Assembly: GCA_046160675.1 (NCBI GenBank)
Contig: JBJXHH010000245.1
Coordinates: 1-16,024 of the forward strand
Length of the DNA stretch: 16,024 nucleotides
Origin: JACMJP01 sp046160675
Lineage (GTDB): Bacteria; Bacteroidota; Bacteroidia; Chitinophagales; BACL12
Direction of reading: 5' to 3'
Part shown: positions 5,934 to 13,343 of the stretch, in pieces
Layout: each line of letters begins with the position of its first letter
Position numbering within the stretch: position 1 is the first letter of the stretch
Position numbers and translations under genes: made by a program
The notes under the pieces: model-generated
Told to the model about the DNA's origin: nothing
The model's input: only the letters and a program-made list of their open reading frames with translations
Database searches by the model: none

Positions 5934-6968
5934 ATGGTATTTACAGCGCAGGAATTATGTGATTTTCTGAAGGGGAGATTAGAAGGGGATCCTGCCGTGA
6001 AGGTTACAAAACCTGCAAAAATTGAAGAAGCTGTTGCCGGCGACGCAACTTTTCTTGCGAACCCAAAATATCTTCCTTATGCTTATACAACCAAAGCCTC
6101 TGTTTTGATAGTGAATGAAGACTTTGTTTTTGAAAAACAAATTCATCCTACCATCATCAGAGTAAAAGATGCATACTCTTCTATTGCAGTACTGCTTGAT
6201 CAATATAAAAGTATGAGCAAAAAAGAGGGGGTTATTGAAGCACAAGCTTACGTTTCTGATAAAGCAAAAATTGGGAAAAATGTAAGTGTTGGTGCATTTA
6301 GTTATATTAGTGATGATGCTGTGATAGGAGATGATGTACAAATCTATCCGAATGTATTTGTTGGGAAGAACGCCAGTGTTGGGAAAAACACCGTTTTATT
6401 CCCAGGAGTAATCCTGCTTGAAAATTGTTTAGTTGGAAACGATTGCATCTTAAACGCAAATACTGTGATCGGTTGTGAAGGATTTGGTTTTGCCCCAACA
6501 AAAGATGGAACTTATAAAAAAATTGCACAAACCGGAATTGTAACTATAGAAGATAATGTTGAAATTGGCAGTAATACAACAATTGATCGTGCAACGATGG
6601 GTTCAACTGTTATTCGCAAAGGAGTGAAGATTGATAATCTTGTACAAATTGCGCATAATGTTGAAATAGGAGAAAATACTGTAATCGCTGCCCAGAGTGG
6701 TATAGCAGGAAGTACAAAGATCGGTAAGAATTGTGTTTTGGGTGGACAGGTAGGTGTAGTAGGTCACTTGATTATAGCTGACGGAACAAAAATTAATGCA
6801 CAAAGCGGGTTGGCAAAATCTATTAAAAGAGATAACACTGCTGTCACCGGATCACCGGCCTTTGATTTCAGCGCCGCCATGCGCAGTCAGGTCTTATATA
6901 AAAAGTTACCTGAGATTTATCAAAAAATTCTAGATTTGGAAAAACAAATAGAAAGTTTAACAAAATAA
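5934..6968 (+). CDS. lpxD: UDP-3-O-(3-hydroxyacyl)glucosamine N-acyltransferase LpxD
   Basis: LpxD carries out the third step of lipid A synthesis: transfer of a 3-hydroxyacyl chain from ACP to the 2-amino group of UDP-3-O-acylglucosamine, in the cytoplasm. The 344-residue length is normal. Residues 1-100 are the LpxD uridine-binding domain. From about 108 the left-handed beta-helix of hexapeptide repeats begins (KAKIGKNVSVGAFSYI onward), with the family block GCEGFGFAP. The catalytic base is H241 (LVQIAHNVEIG) and the second conserved histidine is H278 (VVGHLI), matching H239 and H276 of the E. coli enzyme. A C-terminal helix (LYKKLPEIYQKILDLEKQIES) completes the trimer fold. The ATG at 5934 follows the HD stop by 3 bases. 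Confidence 0.97.
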   Translation: MVFTAQELCDFLKGRLEGDPAVKVTKPAKIEEAVAGDATFLANPKYLPYAYTTKASVLIVNEDFVFEKQIHPTIIRVKDAYSSIAVLLDQYKSMSKKEGVIEAQAYVSDKAKIGKNVSVGAFSYISDDAVIGDDVQIYPNVFVGKNASVGKNTVLFPGVILLENCLVGNDCILNANTVIGCEGFGFAPTKDGTYKKIAQTGIVTIEDNVEIGSNTTIDRATMGSTVIRKGVKIDNLVQIAHNVEIGENTVIAAQSGIAGSTKIGKNCVLGGQVGVVGHLIIADGTKINAQSGLAKSIKRDNTAVTGSPAFDFSAAMRSQVLYKKLPEIYQKILDLEKQIESLTK

Positions 6969-7037
6969 ATTAGTGAATACAGAACCAAGTTTACCCACAC
7001 AAACAGACAGTTTTAGATTTTGTATTTCAACTTGAAA

Positions 7038-8441
7038 ATGAATCATAAACATCAACATACAATAAAAAAACCAGTAACTATCTCAGGGGTGGGTTTACAT
7101 ACAGGTGAGGCGGTGGAGATGACATTTCATCCAGCTCCTGTTAATCATGGATTCAAATTCAAACGGTCAGATCTTCCAGGCCAGCCTCTGATAGATGCTG
7201 ATGCTGATCTTGTTACTGAAACTGACCGGGGTACTACATTGCAAAAGAACGGAGCTAAAGTTTCAACAGTGGAACATGCACTAGCGGCACTTGTAGGACT
7301 TGAGGTAGATAATGTTTTGATAGAATTAAACAAGCAAGAAACCCCCATCATGGATGGAAGCTCAAAAGTATTTGTTGAGGCCCTTTTTGGTGCTGGAATA
7401 GAAGAACAAGAAGCTGAGAGAGAGTATATAAACATTACAGATAACATCATATTGAGCGATCCGGCAAGGAAAACGGAAATGACTTTGATGCCAGCTGAAA
7501 ATTTTGAAGTAACTGTAATGATAGATTTTGAAAGTAAAGTGTTGGGTCAGCAACATGCATCACTAAAACATATTCATGATTTCAGTAAAGAAGTAGCCAG
7601 TAGCAGAACATTTTGTTTTTTGCATGAATTGGAAATGTTATATGAGAACAACCTCATAAGAGGTGGAGACCTGAATAATGCAATTGTGATTGTTGACAAG
7701 GAAGTAAGTGATGATGAGATGCAGAAACTGCGTAAGATGTTTAACAAACAAAATGTCACAGTACAAAAGGAGGGCATTTTGAATAATCTCGAACTCCATT
7801 GGGTGAACGAACCAGCAAGGCATAAATTACTAGATGTTATAGGCGATCTAGCATTAGTTGGAAAACCAATTAGAGGGAAAGTGATAGCTCATCGTCCCGG
7901 TCATGCAACGAATGTAGAATTCGCAAAAAAAATAAAATCATTTTTTAAACATAAAAAACACATGCCGGAAGTTCCTTTTTATGACCCAAATGTTTCACCA
8001 GTTATTGATATAAACAGAATACACAAAATGTTACCTCACCGCTACCCAATGCTGTTGATTGATAAAGTGGTAACACTTGATGATAAGCATGTAGTTGCTA
8101 TTAAAAATGTAACATTTAATGAAGCATTTTTCCAGGGACATTTTCCCGGGAACCCAGTCATGCCAGGAGTTTTGCAGGTGGAAGCATTGGCACAAGCAGG
8201 CGGTATCTTTGTACTAAGCCAGATGCCGGATCCTGAAAACTACGACACTTATTTTTTGAAAATAGACAAAGTAAAATTCAAGAAAAAAGTTTTACCGGGG
8301 GATACCCTCCTTCTAAAAATGGAATTAATAAACCCTATCCGCAGGGGAATATGTGAAATGAAAGCTTCTGCTTATGTTGGCAGTCAACTTGTAACAGAAG
8401 GAGAACTCACGGCTCAGGTGGTAAAAAGAACGAATGCATGA
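7038..8441 (+). CDS. lpxC/fabZ: LpxC-FabZ fusion: UDP-3-O-acyl-GlcNAc deacetylase / 3-hydroxyacyl-ACP dehydratase
   Basis: This 467-residue bifunctional enzyme has a form typical of Bacteroidota. Residues 1-305 are the zinc deacetylase LpxC, the committed step of lipid A synthesis: zinc ligands H80 (VEHALAAL), H262 and D266 (RHKLLDVIGD), and catalytic H289 (HRPGH). From about 322 it becomes FabZ, which dehydrates 3-hydroxyacyl-ACP for fatty acid synthesis: catalytic H368 (FFQGHFPGNP) and E382 (VEALAQAGG), 14 residues apart as in E. coli FabZ (H54, E68). LpxA and FabZ compete for the same 3-hydroxyacyl-ACP, so the fusion ties lipid A to phospholipid supply. The ATG at 7038 is preferred over the TTG at 7020 because MNHKHQHTIKKPVTISGVG is the expected LpxC start. 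The stop overlaps the lpxA ATG by 4 bases. No FtsH-degradation tail can be judged. Confidence 0.97.
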   Translation: MNHKHQHTIKKPVTISGVGLHTGEAVEMTFHPAPVNHGFKFKRSDLPGQPLIDADADLVTETDRGTTLQKNGAKVSTVEHALAALVGLEVDNVLIELNKQETPIMDGSSKVFVEALFGAGIEEQEAEREYINITDNIILSDPARKTEMTLMPAENFEVTVMIDFESKVLGQQHASLKHIHDFSKEVASSRTFCFLHELEMLYENNLIRGGDLNNAIVIVDKEVSDDEMQKLRKMFNKQNVTVQKEGILNNLELHWVNEPARHKLLDVIGDLALVGKPIRGKVIAHRPGHATNVEFAKKIKSFFKHKKHMPEVPFYDPNVSPVIDINRIHKMLPHRYPMLLIDKVVTLDDKHVVAIKNVTFNEAFFQGHFPGNPVMPGVLQVEALAQAGGIFVLSQMPDPENYDTYFLKIDKVKFKKKVLPGDTLLLKMELINPIRRGICEMKASAYVGSQLVTEGELTAQVVKRTNA

Positions 8442-9226
8442 ATCAACCCTTAGCCTACGTGCATCCACAGGCAGAAATAGCAGATAATGTTGTAGTAGAG
8501 CCATTTGCATTTATTTCTAAAAATGTAGAGATAGGTGAGGGAAGTTGGATTGGGCCAAACGCTACCATAATGCCTTATACCAGGATAGGTAAAAATTGTA
8601 AAATATTTCCGGGAGCAGTAATTGGAGCAGTACCCCAAGACTTGAAATTTGGCGGCGAACATTCAGAAGTAATCATAGGCGATAATACAACGATCAGGGA
8701 GTGTGTCACCATTCACAGGGGAACAAAAGCAGCTGAGAAAACAGTGGTTGGCAATAATTGTTTGCTCATGGCATATGTTCATATTGCCCATGATTGTATC
8801 ATAGGCAACAATGTAATTCTTGCAAACAGCGTAGGTCTGGCAGGGCATTGCGTAGTTGGGGATTGGGCTGTGCTGGAGGGCATGGTGGCTGTGCAGCAGT
8901 TCATCAAGATTGGTCAACATGCATTCATTGCTGGTGGCTCTGGTGTAAGAAAAGATGTTCCACCCTTTGTTAAAGCAGCAAGGGAGCCACTGAGTTACAT
9001 AGGTGTAAACTCAATAGGTTTACGCCGTAGGGGATTCAGTGCAGAAGCAATTAAAGAGATACAAGATATTTACAGGCTTATTTTTGTACGGGGATATAAC
9101 ACTTCAAAGGCATTGAATATCCTTGAAGCAGATTTCCCGGCATCAGCAGAAAGGGACATGATTGTAACCTTCATCCGCAATAGCAAAGGCGGTGTGATGA
9201 GAAGTTTCCGTCAAAGTAACGAATGA
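8438..9226 (+). CDS. lpxA: Acyl-ACP--UDP-N-acetylglucosamine O-acyltransferase LpxA
   Basis: LpxA carries out the first step of lipid A synthesis: transfer of a 3-hydroxyacyl chain from ACP to the 3-OH of UDP-GlcNAc. The 262-residue length matches E. coli. The left-handed beta-helix of hexapeptide repeats spans about 5-190, with the family blocks VIGAVPQDLKFGGE, TIRECVTIHRGT and GVNSIGLRRRGFS, and a helical C-terminal ACP/substrate domain follows. Catalytic H118 lies in YVHIAHDC, the counterpart of H125 in E. coli. The start codon overlaps the lpxC/fabZ stop (ATGA), and its own stop overlaps the next ATG in the same way, so translation is probably coupled across all three genes. Confidence 0.97.
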   Translation: MNQPLAYVHPQAEIADNVVVEPFAFISKNVEIGEGSWIGPNATIMPYTRIGKNCKIFPGAVIGAVPQDLKFGGEHSEVIIGDNTTIRECVTIHRGTKAAEKTVVGNNCLLMAYVHIAHDCIIGNNVILANSVGLAGHCVVGDWAVLEGMVAVQQFIKIGQHAFIAGGSGVRKDVPPFVKAAREPLSYIGVNSIGLRRRGFSAEAIKEIQDIYRLIFVRGYNTSKALNILEADFPASAERDMIVTFIRNSKGGVMRSFRQSNE

Positions 9227-9846
9227 CTATCACCCTGCAGAACATCTCGAAGCGTTATAATTACCACTGGATATTCCGGAATATTGATTTTGTTTTTGAA
9301 ACAGGAAAGAAATACGCCCTCACCGGTCCAAACGGTTCAGGAAAATCTACCCTCTTAAGGATTCTTTCCGGCAACCTTTCTCCTTCAGAAGGAAAAATAG
9401 TTTTTAGTGATACTTTGAAAAACATTCCATCAGATGAAGTATATCAATATGTTTCTTACTCAGCCCCTTATCTTGAACTCATTGAAGATTTCACACTCAG
9501 TGAAGCAATCCAGTTTCATTTTCGATTCAAGAAGCTACAACAGGGAATTAGAATGGAAGATGTTGCAGATATACTTGAATTAAACTTGCATGTTAAAAAA
9601 TTCCTTAAAGATTTTTCTTCAGGCATGAAACAAAGAGTGAAGCTTGGTTTTGCTGTTTTAAGTGATACACCGATTATGCTATTAGACGAGCCAAGTACAA
9701 ACCTGGATCGTAATTCAGTAGAATGGTACCTGAACCTTGTAAAAAAGTATACTACAGAACGGTTGCTGGTCATAGCTTCAAATATGCAGCGGGAATATGC
9801 CTTCTGCGATACGGAAATAGACATAGAAACATATAAATGTTCATGA
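9223..9846 (+). CDS. ABC transporter ATPase with atypical Q- and H-loops
   Basis: This 207-residue ABC ATPase is a single nucleotide-binding domain without membrane segments. Walker A is GPNGSGKST (35-43), the signature is SSGMKQR (132-138) and Walker B is IMLLDEPSTNLD with D155/E156, so nucleotide binding and the catalytic glutamate are intact. Two switch positions differ from the norm. The Q-loop glutamine is absent (YVSYSAPYLELIEDFT, position about 80), and the H-loop histidine is replaced by N187 (VIASNMQREY). From memory, the SAPYLELIE pattern recurs in a Bacteroidota subfamily, so this may be a lineage feature and not decay. No permease is adjacent. The gene overlaps lpxA by 4 bases, suggesting an envelope-related role, but the substrate is unknown; LptB is not a good match. 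Confidence 0.88.
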   Translation: MTITLQNISKRYNYHWIFRNIDFVFETGKKYALTGPNGSGKSTLLRILSGNLSPSEGKIVFSDTLKNIPSDEVYQYVSYSAPYLELIEDFTLSEAIQFHFRFKKLQQGIRMEDVADILELNLHVKKFLKDFSSGMKQRVKLGFAVLSDTPIMLLDEPSTNLDRNSVEWYLNLVKKYTTERLLVIASNMQREYAFCDTEIDIETYKCS

Positions 9847-9928
9847 ATGCCTGCAATGTGAGCAATCTTTTTCCGTTCTTTTTGTAATTGAACATAAAAA
9901 TGACGGCAATAAAACAAATTGTGAAAGA

Positions 9929-9944
9929 TAAATTAGTAAATTAG
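9929..9944. repeat. Tandem TAAATTAG x2 upstream of the surface-protein gene
   Basis: Two adjacent perfect copies of TAAATTAG lie 18 bases before the ATG at 9962, in a 115-bp gap that otherwise shows no clear promoter match or terminator. They may be part of the promoter or chance in AT-rich DNA. Confidence 0.3.
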
Positions 9945-9961
9945 CATTTCATTCAGCAAAT

Positions 9962-12685
9962 ATGCGCCTCCATCAACTCAAATATTTCCTGCTATTTTCT
10001 TTAATTCTGAACACCTTACAGCTTTTTGCAACTCATAACCGGGCAGGAGAGATCACATATCAGCATATAGAAGGAAGCAATTTCAAATATGAATTTACAA
10101 TTACCACATACACTGACCCTGCTTCGCCCGCAGACAGGGATGCGTTGGTTATTTTTTGGGGAGATGGGGAGGAAAACTTTGATACTTTGTACAGGGACAG
10201 CGAAGAAGTTATTACTGATGACATAAAGAAAAACACTTATCATGGTATCCATGAATATGCTGCGCCTGGCACATATAAGGTTTATATGCAAGACCCAAAT
10301 AGGGTAGAGGGTATTTTGAATATGGATGGTTCTGTAAATGTTCCCTTTTATCTTGAAACCTGGATTTACATTGTGAACCCTCTCACACTCGGATATGATT
10401 CATCACCAATACTAACAAATCCCCCCATTGATTACGCAAATATTGGTGAAATATTTACGCATAATCCTGGTGCGTACGACCCTGATGGTGATGCACTTCG
10501 GTTTTCTCTCATACCCCCAAGACAAGACCCAAATAATGATGTTCCGGGTTATCAGTATCCTGATGAATACACCAGTTGTGATGACATATTTAGTATAGAT
10601 TCTCTCACCGGCGATATTGTTTGGGATGTGCCTTGTGATGAGGGGATTTTTGTAATTGCTATTCGCATTGTATCCCTTCGGGGAACCGATACTATGTCTA
10701 TTGTAAATAGAGACATGCAAATAGAAGTGCTTGATAATCCGAATAATGCACCAGTTATTACAGAAATAAATGATACTTGCATATTTGCTGGGGAAGAATT
10801 GGTTTTACTGGTTACTGCCAGTGATGAAGATATAACTCAGGAACTTACTTTATCAGCAACAGGAGGTCCTTTTGTTGTAGCATCATCTCCAGCTGATTTT
10901 TTCTCTGATCCTGCAGATGGATTTGTAAGCGGTACATTTAGTTGGGAAACAAATTGTTCACATGTAAGAAATGAATTTTATACAGTTGTATTTAAAGTAG
11001 AAGATGACTATAGTCTCGGTTCTAATGAATTTCATCTTACAGATCAGGAAAGTTGGTTAATAACCGTGATTGCCCCACCGGTGGAAAATGTGGTAGCCAC
11101 AGCACAGGCCAATGCAATCAAAGTAACATGGAACGAGCCATACATTTGCGCAGAAACAGAGAACTTCCTTGGCTTCACAATTTGGCGAAGACTGGGATGC
11201 GATACTGTTGAGTTTGACAAATGTCAGCGGGGGCTTGACGGCTTTGGATACGATTCAATAGCTTTTATAGAAGATGCCTATGAATATATTGATAATACTG
11301 TTTCGCACGGTCAGATATACTCTTACAGGATTTTAGCTGAATTTGGCGAACGGAGCGACATTGCAGAGGAATTTGTATACAACAGGACACAGAGTTTTCC
11401 CTCCAATAATTCTTGTGCAGAATTAAAAAGAGATGTTCCAATTATTAATCATGTAAGTGTTACCACTACGGATATTGCGTCAGGCACTATGTTCATACAA
11501 TGGTATCCACCCCTTGCAGAAGATGTAGATACACTTCAAAATCCCGGTCCTTACCAATACATTCTGAAACGGTTTGAAAACAGAGATGCTGAGGGAACTG
11601 GACTTGAAATAGCCTCTTTCACATCACCAACTTTTGCAGGGCTAACAGACACTGTCTTTGATGATACTGGTTTAAACACCCTTGAAAAACAATATAGTTA
11701 TATAATTGATTTCTATACATTAGACGGTTTGTTAGGTACGTCCAATTCCGCATCCTCGGTTTTTCTTAATTCAATACCTGCAGATAACAAAGTCATTCTG
11801 AGCTGGGATTTTAATGTACCCTGGGATAATTATTTGTTTGTAGTATACAAAGAAATCCCAACCGGTTCTGGAAATTTTCTTGCAATCGATACTACACTTG
11901 ACCAGTTTTATACAGATGATAGTTTGGCAAATGGAACTGAAGTATGCTACAAAATAGAAAGTATTGGTCAGTATACGGCATCAAGCCTTCCTGCTGATAT
12001 ACTTATTAACTTTTCACAAATAAAATGTGAGACACCCATAGATGTTGAAGCCCCCTGTGCACCTGTTTTAACTATCTCCAATGTATGTGAAAGTGATGAA
12101 ATTGTTATTGATGTTTCCGAATTGAAAAACGATTTGAGTTGGACAAATCCGAATAATAGCTGTGCTGAAGATGTGATTAAATATTACATTTATTATTCTC
12201 CTACTTTTAATGAACCCCTGCTATTACTTGATAGCATAGTAACTGGAGCGGAAGATACCATGTATTCTCATGTAAACCTCCAGTCTCTTGCTGGATGTTA
12301 TGCTGTTGTGGCCGTAGATTCTTTCAATAACGCAAGCCAGCAAAGTGCTATTGTTTGTGTAGACAATTGCTCAAATTATAACCTGCCTAATGTATTTACT
12401 CCAAACGCAGATGGCGCAAATGATTTGTATACACCCATCCTTCCTTATCTATTTATTGACCATGTTGATATGCAGATATTCAACCGGTGGGGTGGGCTTG
12501 TTTTTAAAACAAGCGACCCGATGTTGAATTGGGATGGAAAAGACATAAATACAGGAAAAGAATTGAAAGAGGGTGTTTACTATTACTCATGTATTCTATA
12601 CACTGTTACAGTGAATGGAGTTGTGCAAGACCCTGTTCCGCTGAAAGGCTATATTCATCTTATTCGTTCAGAGCGTTCTCAGTAA
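9962..12685 (+). CDS. Large secreted surface protein with gliding-motility-type (CHU_C) C-terminus
   Basis: This 907-residue exported protein is of unknown specific function. A signal peptide occupies residues 1-23 (cleavage about LFA/TH). The N-terminal block HNRAGEITYQHIEG ... FWGDGEE is a recurrent module in Bacteroidota surface proteins. Ig-like/cadherin-like sections with DPDGDALRFSL follow, then from about 365 to 780 several fibronectin type III-like units (for example AIKVTWNEPYIC, MFIQWYPPL, LSWTNPNNSC) with many paired cysteines. The last 100 residues (from N807, NLPNVFTPNADGANDLY ... FNRWGGLVF ... LKEGVYYYSC ... KGYIHLIR) are the gliding-motility-associated C-terminal domain, a type B signal that sends cargo through the T9SS. 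It is probably an adhesin or a scaffold on the cell surface. It is the first gene after the lipid A run, with riboflavin synthase 20 bases downstream. Confidence 0.88.
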   Translation: MRLHQLKYFLLFSLILNTLQLFATHNRAGEITYQHIEGSNFKYEFTITTYTDPASPADRDALVIFWGDGEENFDTLYRDSEEVITDDIKKNTYHGIHEYAAPGTYKVYMQDPNRVEGILNMDGSVNVPFYLETWIYIVNPLTLGYDSSPILTNPPIDYANIGEIFTHNPGAYDPDGDALRFSLIPPRQDPNNDVPGYQYPDEYTSCDDIFSIDSLTGDIVWDVPCDEGIFVIAIRIVSLRGTDTMSIVNRDMQIEVLDNPNNAPVITEINDTCIFAGEELVLLVTASDEDITQELTLSATGGPFVVASSPADFFSDPADGFVSGTFSWETNCSHVRNEFYTVVFKVEDDYSLGSNEFHLTDQESWLITVIAPPVENVVATAQANAIKVTWNEPYICAETENFLGFTIWRRLGCDTVEFDKCQRGLDGFGYDSIAFIEDAYEYIDNTVSHGQIYSYRILAEFGERSDIAEEFVYNRTQSFPSNNSCAELKRDVPIINHVSVTTTDIASGTMFIQWYPPLAEDVDTLQNPGPYQYILKRFENRDAEGTGLEIASFTSPTFAGLTDTVFDDTGLNTLEKQYSYIIDFYTLDGLLGTSNSASSVFLNSIPADNKVILSWDFNVPWDNYLFVVYKEIPTGSGNFLAIDTTLDQFYTDDSLANGTEVCYKIESIGQYTASSLPADILINFSQIKCETPIDVEAPCAPVLTISNVCESDEIVIDVSELKNDLSWTNPNNSCAEDVIKYYIYYSPTFNEPLLLLDSIVTGAEDTMYSHVNLQSLAGCYAVVAVDSFNNASQQSAIVCVDNCSNYNLPNVFTPNADGANDLYTPILPYLFIDHVDMQIFNRWGGLVFKTSDPMLNWDGKDINTGKELKEGVYYYSCILYTVTVNGVVQDPVPLKGYIHLIRSERSQ

Positions 12686-12693
12686 ATTTCTTT

Positions 12694-12701
12694 TACCTTC
12701 G
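12694..12701 (+). promoter_or_regulatory. Possible -7 box (TACCTTCG) for riboflavin synthase
   Basis: Seven of eight positions match TAnnTTTG, in the 20-bp gap before the ribE ATG at 12706. If used, transcription would start within a few bases of the ATG, giving a nearly leaderless message. No good -33 TTG is seen at the expected distance, so the gene may simply be read from the upstream promoter. Confidence 0.25.
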
Positions 12702-12705
12702 CTGT

Positions 12706-13290
12706 ATGTTCACCGGCATAATTGAAGCACTCGGCACTATTGTTTTATTGCAAAAAGAAAATACAAACCTGCATCTTACTGTTCAATGTTCTTTTACTTC
12801 TGAATTAAAGATTGATCAAAGCATTTCACATAACGGTGTTTGTTTAACAGTTGTTGCAATAAATGGCGATACCTACAGGGTAACTGCCGTTCTTGAAACA
12901 TTACAAAAAAGCAACCTTGGAAAATTGAATCCCGGAGACAAGATAAACCTTGAACGTTCTATGAAACTCGGAGACAGGCTTGACGGACACCTTGTTCAAG
13001 GACATATTGACACAACTGCACTGCTCAGTGAAGTGAAAAATGAAAACGGGAGTTATCTGCTTACTTTTTCTTTCGAAAAGAAGTTTTCAAAATATATTAT
13101 TCAGAAAGGAAGTATTTGTATAAATGGCATTAGTTTAACTGTTATGCAGTTAGAAGAAAATTGTTTTTCAGTCATCATTATTCCCTACACCTGGCAAAAT
13201 ACGAATCTGAAGAACTTACATGTTGGCGAAACTGTAAATATTGAATTTGATATCATAGGGAAATACGTTGAAAAGATGATGTTAAAATAA
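12706..13290 (+). CDS. ribE: Riboflavin synthase, alpha subunit
   Basis: This enzyme converts two molecules of 6,7-dimethyl-8-ribityllumazine into riboflavin and a pyrimidine by-product, the last step of vitamin B2 synthesis in the cytoplasm. The protein has 194 residues and the usual internal duplication. Barrel one is residues 1-91 (MFTGIIEALG, SISHNGVCLTVV). Barrel two is about 92-187 (LDGHLVQGHID, SICINGISLTVM, NIEFDIIGKY). The reading frame is open upstream to 12529, but the start must be the ATG at 12706, because MFTGII is the near-invariant N-terminus and the upstream part overlaps the preceding gene out of frame. No FMN riboswitch is visible, as there is no room for one in the 20-bp gap. 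Other rib genes are not in the window. Confidence 0.96.
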   Translation: MFTGIIEALGTIVLLQKENTNLHLTVQCSFTSELKIDQSISHNGVCLTVVAINGDTYRVTAVLETLQKSNLGKLNPGDKINLERSMKLGDRLDGHLVQGHIDTTALLSEVKNENGSYLLTFSFEKKFSKYIIQKGSICINGISLTVMQLEENCFSVIIIPYTWQNTNLKNLHVGETVNIEFDIIGKYVEKMMLK

Positions 13291-13343
13291 CAACCACATA
13301 AAAATGAGAACCTGTACTTTGAATAGCGTAAAACTGAAATACT

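Noticed and set aside
7014..7023. -7 promoter box for lpxC/fabZ (TAGATTTTG)
   Set aside because: One base too long for TAnnTTTG and without a good -33 partner; read-through from the HD/lpxD transcript is simpler.
9942..9950. -7 promoter box for the CHU_C gene (TAGCATTTC)
   Set aside because: A TTG lies 20 bases upstream, but the box has an extra base and lacks the final G, so it cannot be told from chance.
12529..12705. N-terminal extension of riboflavin synthase overlapping the CHU_C gene
   Set aside because: The frame is open but the translation is unlike any riboflavin synthase; MFTGII at 12706 is the family N-terminus, and the upstream part is a shadow of the preceding gene.
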